NCBI GenBank assembly: GCA_964475985.1
Contig: CAYYYP010000046.1
Span: 1-29,645, forward strand
Length of the DNA: 29,645 bases
Direction: 5' to 3'
From: CAYYYP01 sp964475985
GTDB taxonomy: Bacteria > Bdellovibrionota > UBA1018 > CAYHWW01
Shown here: piece by piece, positions 25,653 to 29,645 of the stretch
How the letters are laid out: each line of letters begins with the position of its first letter
Position numbering within the stretch: the first letter of the stretch is position 1
The notes under the pieces: model-generated
Seen by the model: the letters and a program-made list of their open reading frames with translations, nothing else
The model's database searches: none
Told to the model about the DNA's origin: nothing
Translations under genes and position numbers: made by a program

Positions 25653-27391
25653 TTTTCAAGTCTTTTCGAACAACGGTCCAAAAAAAATCTTTGGAGCGGT
25701 TTAGAAGGGGGTCTGGTTGTATCCAGGCCCCCTTTTTTGTTTTTGGCGTTCTGCAGGCTGGACGTCTCAAGTGTCGCCTTTGAGAGCTTCGTACCCCACT
25801 CTGAAAACTCACGCTCAAAGTGACCTTGTCCTAAGTGGAAATAGATTTCATAGCCATCTTTCATGATCTCAATCCGGTGCACGAGCTTTCGGATGATGGC
25901 GGCCCTGATCTCAGGATTTGTATCCCCTTGGGTGAGAAGTTTTTTAAATCCCGCTGTGAAGGTTTGCAGCGATTCAAGGCTTACGGGCTCATCGTTTTGA
26001 TAATGATGAGGAGAGCTTCTTTGGAGAAGTTGCTCGTCACACTTTGTTTCGGCTTCGAGTTTCGCCTTTTGCAGGGACTCCATTTGCCCATAGAGCGCTG
26101 TGGGGTCAAGACTTTCCGGAAGTTTTGCAATGCGGCCAGCCAGTACCTCGATCTGCTTTGCAAGTATTTGAACCGTCTGCTCAAGGCGTTTTTGCTGCTG
26201 GGCTTTGTCATTTTCGGGCGTTGCTCTTTTTGCATTTTCAAGAAGCTCTTGGACAAACTCAACTCTAGTGAGAAAAAGTTTTGCATCGCGCCACACGACG
26301 GGCTCAATCTTTACGGCCTGGATCCGGTAGGGCGTGCACTGAGGGCGTTTGTCTTTGACGACACCATGGTGTTTGCTGGCCCATGCGTGCTCGTAGTAGG
26401 GGATCTTACCTGCTTTTCCGTGCGCTGATTTGCCAGACATTCGCTGCCCGCAGGTTTGACAATACATGACGCCTGAGAGGGTAAACGGGAATCGTTGGTT
26501 TAGGTGCGTTCTCTTGCGGTACCGGTTCTTAGTGAGAAGCTCCTGCACGCGGTCAAAAGTATCGGGGTCAATGATGGGCTCCCAAATTGCTTTTGTTTGC
26601 TCCGTGACAAAGCCAGGACCCTTTCTTACGCGGTAAGCCCTGATGCCAGCGTATATGGGATTTCTTAAAATCTTATGGATCGTATCAATGCGAAAGATGC
26701 CAGATCGAAAATTTCCTCCTCCCCTCATTGTGGCCGGGAGTTCAATTTTTTCCTGATTCAGCCACTTTGCGGTGCCCGCCATGGTCTCTTTCTTAAGAAA
26801 CGTCTCAAACACGAGTTTTACAAGTGTGGCCTCCTCTGCCACGATGACGAGGTTTCCCTTACGATCGGGATCAATCGAATAGCCCACGGGTACTGAGCCA
26901 CCGTTATAAAGCCCACGTTTTGCCCTTGCTAAAAATGCCTGCGAGATCCTCTCTGCTGTTTGGCGTCGCTCAAATTCCGAAATCGAGGCCATGATATTCA
27001 GGACCATGCCACCCGTGGCGGATGAGGTATCAAAATTTTCCCTCAGGCTTAAAAACTCACAATCACTCTTTATTAGGAATTCCTGCAATAGTCCAAAATC
27101 TTTCATAGAGCGCGTAAGCCTTGAGAGTTCGGTCACGAGAATCAAGTTGATCTCACGGCGCTCAATGCTTTTAAGAAGTCTTTGGAACCCTGGTCTATTC
27201 ATATCCTTGGCCGAAAACCCTGGGTCTGAATAGACCCCGGCCACCTCACCAAAGGGGGCTACCAGGTTTTTTAGCTTTACGAACTCACGCAGCCGCTGCT
27301 CCTGATTCTTAATTGAACCCTCAGGATTCTCCGCCTGTTCTTCGGTGCTTACGCGAACATAGATCCCACAGCGATAAAGACTCTCAGCCAT
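25643..27391 (-). CDS. Large serine recombinase (element integrase)
   Basis: This is a site-specific recombinase that cuts DNA through a serine phosphodiester. From the ATG at 27391, chosen because AAGGAGAAGGAAAA lies just upstream, it has 582 residues. The resolvase catalytic domain is at 1-150, with Arg13 and nucleophile Ser15 in YVRVSTEEQ, and ELSRLTRS at 88-95. The recombinase DNA-binding domain is about 165-270 and the zinc ribbon about 308-355 (Cys311, Cys314, Cys352). A coiled coil lies at about 395-455, as in phage integrases that control synapsis. The final 32 or so codons read antisense through the tRNA-Met terminator and into the tRNA 3' end, so the C-terminus is probably set by the integration junction. 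The gene overlaps the small upstream ORF by 8 nt. Confidence 0.93.
   Translation of the reverse strand: MAESLYRCGIYVRVSTEEQAENPEGSIKNQEQRLREFVKLKNLVAPFGEVAGVYSDPGFSAKDMNRPGFQRLLKSIERREINLILVTELSRLTRSMKDFGLLQEFLIKSDCEFLSLRENFDTSSATGGMVLNIMASISEFERRQTAERISQAFLARAKRGLYNGGSVPVGYSIDPDRKGNLVIVAEEATLVKLVFETFLKKETMAGTAKWLNQEKIELPATMRGGGNFRSGIFRIDTIHKILRNPIYAGIRAYRVRKGPGFVTEQTKAIWEPIIDPDTFDRVQELLTKNRYRKRTHLNQRFPFTLSGVMYCQTCGQRMSGKSAHGKAGKIPYYEHAWASKHHGVVKDKRPQCTPYRIQAVKIEPVVWRDAKLFLTRVEFVQELLENAKRATPENDKAQQQKRLEQTVQILAKQIEVLAGRIAKLPESLDPTALYGQMESLQKAKLEAETKCDEQLLQRSSPHHYQNDEPVSLESLQTFTAGFKKLLTQGDTNPEIRAAIIRKLVHRIEIMKDGYEIYFHLGQGHFEREFSEWGTKLSKATLETSSLQNAKNKKGGLDTTRPPSKPLQRFFLDRCSKRLENGG
25707..25745 (+). 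terminator. Rho-independent terminator of tRNA-Met
   Basis: GGGGGTCTGG and CCAGGCCCCC form a 10-bp stem (one G-T wobble) around the 6-nt loop TTGTAT, followed by TTTTTTGTTTTT. It stands 54 bp after the tRNA. It also lies inside the recombinase reading frame on the other strand, where it encodes the KNKKGGLDTTRPP stretch near the C-terminus. Confidence 0.9.
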
Positions 27392-27584
27392 TTTTCCTTC
27401 TCCTTCTTTGCAATGAAAGCAGGGACTCTGAAGGACTGGGTAAAGGAATCGGGATTTGAACTGGCTGGCCTTCTTGATGTACCAAGATCTCCCAGATCTC
27501 GGCAAGTGCTCGTTTCATCTCTTCAGCTGGGACCATGTGAAATGACTTTTTAACAAAGTTCACTGACCATTTTGACTTTCTCAT
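27384..27584 (-). CDS. Small basic protein coupled to the recombinase
   Basis: This 66-residue ORF lies directly upstream of the recombinase, overlaps its start by 8 nt, and has its own ribosome site (AGGTGG 4 nt before the ATG). The first third is basic (RKSKWSVNFVKKSF), the middle is a likely amphipathic helix (AEEMKRALAEIWEILVH), and the C-terminus is proline-rich then strongly basic (QRRRRKNG). I recognise no family. Size, charge and coupling fit a recombination accessory or directionality factor, but this is inference. The overlap makes chance less likely, yet an unused ORF cannot be excluded. Confidence 0.55.
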   Translation of the reverse strand: MRKSKWSVNFVKKSFHMVPAEEMKRALAEIWEILVHQEGQPVQIPIPLPSPSESLLSLQRRRRKNG

Positions 27585-27604
27585 CAAACCACCTACGATC
27601 CATT

Positions 27605-28177
27605 TCAGTAATGGTTACTGATCGGATATTCAGGGGCTGTATTTGCCGCGGGATCTTCTTCGTCGTACTTTTCATCTAAATTTTCATGTTCTTCATTAGT
27701 GCTGGGGGCGGCCTCGGTGATAGCAGCCGTGATTGGTGAGGTTGCGCTTGCTGGCTTCATAAATTCCGTGAGCCTACCTTCCAACATTTCTACTTTGAGA
27801 ATGAGTTGGCTTACCTGATCGATGTATTCCTTTTCAACATGCTCCCTAAAATCATCGAAGCGAATCTTGAGTTGATTGCGAAGGTATTTCCTGAGATCCA
27901 TGGCCTCGCTGACGAGTTTAATGTATTTGATGCTAAAATAAACAGCAGCAACAGTGGCAAAAGTGATTGCTGCCACCAAGCCCACCATTTCTAGAATTTT
28001 AAGTAGCATCGGAAAGAACGATGACACTGCATGACCAAAAGCATCAAAGGAGGCAGACAGCTGGCGAAGAAAAGTTTCGATGGCCTTTAACGCAATCCCT
28101 GCGATGGCCGCAATGGCGATGGCTCCTCCCAAGAAGAGAAAGGGGGGTGAGTTGTTATCGTCGTTGTGATTACTCAT
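27605..28177 (-). CDS. Two-helix membrane protein with coiled coil, unknown function
   Basis: This is a 190-residue protein of no family I recognise. Residues 13-31 (FLFLGGAIAIAAIAGIAL) and 60-83 (KILEMVGLVAAITFATVAAVYFSI) are membrane segments. About 95-140 is a charged helical stretch likely to form a coiled coil. The C-terminal 45 residues are alanine- and threonine-rich then acidic (ENLDEKYDEEDP). The start overlaps the stop of the upstream gene by 1 nt (TGATG), with GAAGGA upstream, so the two proteins are made together. It may anchor its partner or an element complex at the inner membrane. That is a guess from context. Confidence 0.75.
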   Translation of the reverse strand: MSNHNDDNNSPPFLFLGGAIAIAAIAGIALKAIETFLRQLSASFDAFGHAVSSFFPMLLKILEMVGLVAAITFATVAAVYFSIKYIKLVSEAMDLRKYLRNQLKIRFDDFREHVEKEYIDQVSQLILKVEMLEGRLTEFMKPASATSPITAAITEAAPSTNEEHENLDEKYDEEDPAANTAPEYPISNHY

Positions 28178-29187
28178 CAGGATTTTCCTTCATCTTTTAT
28201 TTCTTCAAGAATTTTGTCTACACCCGTAGGGTGTTGAATCTGGGGGTCAAGGGCTTGGGGGGCACAAGCCGTGAATTTTTGAGGGCTTTTGTATTTCGAG
28301 AAGAACAACTGCTTTAAATTTATTTGCCGGTACTTAGGCGGGGATTTGCCCATGCTTTGCAGCAGATTTGCATGGAGTTTGCTGACGCTAACTCCCTTGA
28401 GTGCTCCCATCATGCTTTGCGATTCCCAGATGCGTTCCTTGAAATCATCAAGACCGACAAACGCTGTTTTGGATAACAGCACTTGCGCTTGTTCAGAGTG
28501 GTGCTGCTGGGTACGCAGAGCCGTCGTGATTTTTTCTGCGATCCAAGCATTCTTGACTAGCCAAATGACAAGATGGGCTCCCACACCTTCGGTGTAATAT
28601 TCTAGGGTGCGTAGGTATCGCTTCTCGTCCTTAAGGTTAAGATCCACTTCATAACCAACGATGGCCTCTTTGGCGCCGTGGCGATACAGAGTCAGGCCAT
28701 CAGGAATATGGGAGTCAATGCGCCTAAAGGCTCTGGGAAAGTTTGAGGGTAAAAGACTTGAGAGCATTTGCTCGGTGAAGTATTCCCTCTCAGAACTTGA
28801 ATGAAAACTCTGGGCTCCGAGTTGAAGGCAGGTGCCCAAATAGTCGTGAGCGGGAGCATGGGGTTTGAAGCGATACTGGGCTAGATCATCGCGGTCCATC
28901 AGCACAACCTCAAAGCCCTGATCGGTTAAGGCCCACAACTCAAGATCCAGAAATCTCCCGCGGGGAAGGGCCTGGATGTAGTGCTCATCTTTGAGTTGGG
29001 CAAGGGCCTTATAGACCCACCAAGCGGATTGCCCTCGAAAGGCAACCTCTCCTAGTAGCGCCGTGGAGGCCACCTTCCAAGTCCATAAAAAATCCAGCAC
29101 AGCCAGATCCCTTGCCGTAAGCTTGCGATCACTTTTTCTTTTAAATCGCTTTCGTTTAATAAACCTCGGTTTCAATTCATCAACCAT
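28177..29187 (-). CDS. Winged-helix, nuclease-fold-like protein resembling the replication-relaxation family
   Basis: From the ATG at 29187 (GGAGGAG 9 nt upstream) the protein has 336 residues; a GTG at 29205 would add six. A winged helix is likely at about 22-75 (LTARDLAVLDFLWTWKVASTALLGEVAF, then KALAQLKDEHYIQ). The central part has a conserved-looking HD (114-115), PD (162-163) and ExD (180-182) followed by a lysine-rich helix, the spacing seen in replication-relaxation proteins of plasmids and integrative elements, which may have a restriction-nuclease-like core. I have not confirmed the family by search. It is the first gene of the four-gene minus-strand set ending in the recombinase, so a role in element replication, copy control or transfer is plausible. 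Confidence 0.6.
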   Translation of the reverse strand: MVDELKPRFIKRKRFKRKSDRKLTARDLAVLDFLWTWKVASTALLGEVAFRGQSAWWVYKALAQLKDEHYIQALPRGRFLDLELWALTDQGFEVVLMDRDDLAQYRFKPHAPAHDYLGTCLQLGAQSFHSSSEREYFTEQMLSSLLPSNFPRAFRRIDSHIPDGLTLYRHGAKEAIVGYEVDLNLKDEKRYLRTLEYYTEGVGAHLVIWLVKNAWIAEKITTALRTQQHHSEQAQVLLSKTAFVGLDDFKERIWESQSMMGALKGVSVSKLHANLLQSMGKSPPKYRQINLKQLFFSKYKSPQKFTACAPQALDPQIQHPTGVDKILEEIKDEGKS

Positions 29188-29274
29188 TTGCTCAATCTCC
29201 TCCACACCTCATTTAGAGCAGGATCAGGGCCAGCTTTAAGTCCCTGAAATCCCACAACTGTAGTTAAATGCGAG

Positions 29275-29329
29275 TCGCCATTTTTGGCGAAATTCGCAGA
29301 AAATGGCGTTTTTTCGCCAAAAATGGCGA
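29275..29329. repeat. 17-bp inverted repeat built of TCGCCA/TGGCGA dyads
   Basis: TCGCCATTTTTGGCGAA (29275-29291) and its exact reverse complement (29313-29329) are separated by 21 nt. Each arm is itself a dyad, TCGCCA-N4-TGGCGA. A further TGGCG at 29304-29308 pairs with CGCCA at 29315-29319 around six T residues. The DNA could extrude as a cruciform, or the leader RNA of the minus-strand genes could fold in more than one way. Confidence 0.85.
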
Positions 29330-29381
29330 ATCACCCACTGCCCCTTTAAAGCATGAACAGGGCCACCCATAAGTGTGTGAC

Positions 29382-29387
29382 ATCATA
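29382..29387 (-). promoter_or_regulatory. Candidate -10 of the element operon
   Basis: Read on the minus strand this is TATGAT, 5 of 6 to consensus. The -35 position has no TTGACA-like hexamer but is occupied by the edge of the first 20-bp dyad unit, an arrangement typical of activator-dependent or repressed promoters. The leader to the ATG at 29187 would be about 190 nt and would include the inverted repeat. Confidence 0.3.
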
Positions 29388-29406
29388 CAAGTGCAGAAAT
29401 GGGGAT

Positions 29407-29466
29407 CCTCCGATTTCGGTGGAAATCCTCCAGAAACGGAGGAAACCCTCCGAAAATGGAGGATCG
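29407..29466. repeat. Three tandem 20-bp units, each a CCTCC-N6-GGAGG dyad
   Basis: Units start at 29407, 29427 and 29447, an exact 20-bp period. Each opens with CCTCC, has six A/T-rich bases, then GGAGG (GGTGG in the first), and a 4-bp spacer (AAAT, AAAC, ATCG). Two helical turns per unit puts all dyads on the same DNA face, as in iterons or cooperative operators. Confidence 0.85.
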
Positions 29467-29541
29467 ATAGTCTCGGGGCTTTGACAACTCGGCTTGGAAC
29501 CTTCGCTCAAAAATGCGATCAGAACTGGTCCATGCCGCCGA

Positions 29542-29582
29542 GGGTTCGTTACAAACTGCTCACTTTAAAATGGGGTTCGTTA
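29542..29582. repeat. 10-bp direct repeat GGGTTCGTTA
   Basis: Exact copies lie at 29542-29551 and 29573-29582, starting 31 bp apart, about three helical turns. Two copies only, so a chance match is possible; the neighbouring arrays make it more interesting. Confidence 0.5.
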
Positions 29583-29645
29583 ATTTGAAGGTAGGGAAAA
29601 CAGGTTTACTACTGTGATGACAAACAACGTACTGATGCACCCAAA

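Larger units (their letters stand above)
29188..29645. other. Non-coding control region of the element
   Basis: These 458 bp contain no ORF with a credible start. They hold, from left to right, a TCGCCA/TGGCGA inverted repeat (29275-29329), a candidate minus-strand -10 (29382-29387), three 20-bp dyad units (29407-29466) and a 10-bp direct repeat (29542-29551 and 29573-29582). A perfect TTGACA at 29481-29486 on the plus strand has no matching -10. The density of repeats resembles a replication origin, transfer origin or complex operator. Confidence 0.6.

Noticed and set aside
25609..25818. 69-residue minus-strand ORF ending EGGIEPPTCGL
   Set aside because: This ending is a well-known artefact of reading a tRNA gene in reverse; the frame overlaps the real recombinase.
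25835..26428. 197-residue plus-strand ORF
   Set aside because: It lies wholly inside the recombinase gene on the other strand, has no ribosome site and shows no recognisable motif.
29407..29466. CRISPR-like array
   Set aside because: Units are contiguous 20-bp dyads without unique spacers, and no cas gene is near.
29373..29588. 71-residue plus-strand ORF over the 20-bp repeats
   Set aside because: It begins with GTG without a ribosome site, and its sequence is dictated by the repeat units.
29617..29645. Possible start of a plus-strand gene at the right edge (ATG ACA AAC AAC)
   Set aside because: Only nine codons are visible and the nearest AGG is too far upstream, so it cannot be supported.

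Overview
The window looks like chromosomal DNA of a Gram-negative bacterium, most plausibly a member of the Bdellovibrionota or a related former deltaproteobacterial line. This is an inference from gene content and order: a c-di-AMP synthase module (cdaA-cdaR-glmM) next to pdxJ, acpS, nnr and tsaE, a large secreted LamG protein and a UshA-type nucleotidase. No rRNA or species marker is present. Genes are tightly packed, mostly on the minus strand, with many 1-13 nt overlaps and several GTG or TTG starts.

Region 1 (1-4413, minus strand) is an RNA-maintenance operon: rnc, an Elp3-like radical SAM gene, era and der, followed by a tRNA-Leu(CAA) gene. Era's first 30 codons overlap the radical SAM gene, and the first G domain of Der has lost its canonical G3 and G4 residues. 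Region 2 (4414-9937) is an envelope or secreted pair facing each other: a 5'-nucleotidase-type metallophosphoesterase (plus) and a 1045-residue LamG-domain protein (minus).

Region 3 (10007-14342, minus) is a sulfur and tRNA-modification operon: an Rrf2 regulator without any cysteine, a cysteine desulfurase, mnmA and an mtaB-like methylthiotransferase. The order regulator-desulfurase-mnmA matches cymR-yrvO-mnmA of Bacillota. A perfect 15-bp palindrome lies upstream. Region 4 (14499-21021, minus) runs cdaA-cdaR-glmM-pdxJ-acpS-nnr-tsaE, joining c-di-AMP signalling, cell-wall precursor synthesis, PLP synthesis, carrier-protein activation, NAD(P)HX repair and t6A formation. Region 5 (21177-25447) holds a soluble PAS histidine kinase (plus), then ftsH and tilS (minus).

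Region 6 (25576-29645) is the accessory part. A tRNA-Met(CAT) gene with a strong terminator abuts a large serine recombinase gene whose last codons read back through that terminator and end inside the tRNA 3' end. Upstream of the recombinase, on the same strand, are a 66-residue basic protein, a two-helix membrane protein with a coiled coil, and a winged-helix protein resembling the replication-relaxation family. The 458 bp ahead of this set hold an unusual control region: three 20-bp tandem dyads, a 17-bp inverted repeat built of TCGCCA/TGGCGA sites, and a 10-bp direct repeat. I read this as the left end of an integrated element whose right end lies outside the window. It is the best candidate here for an undescribed system.
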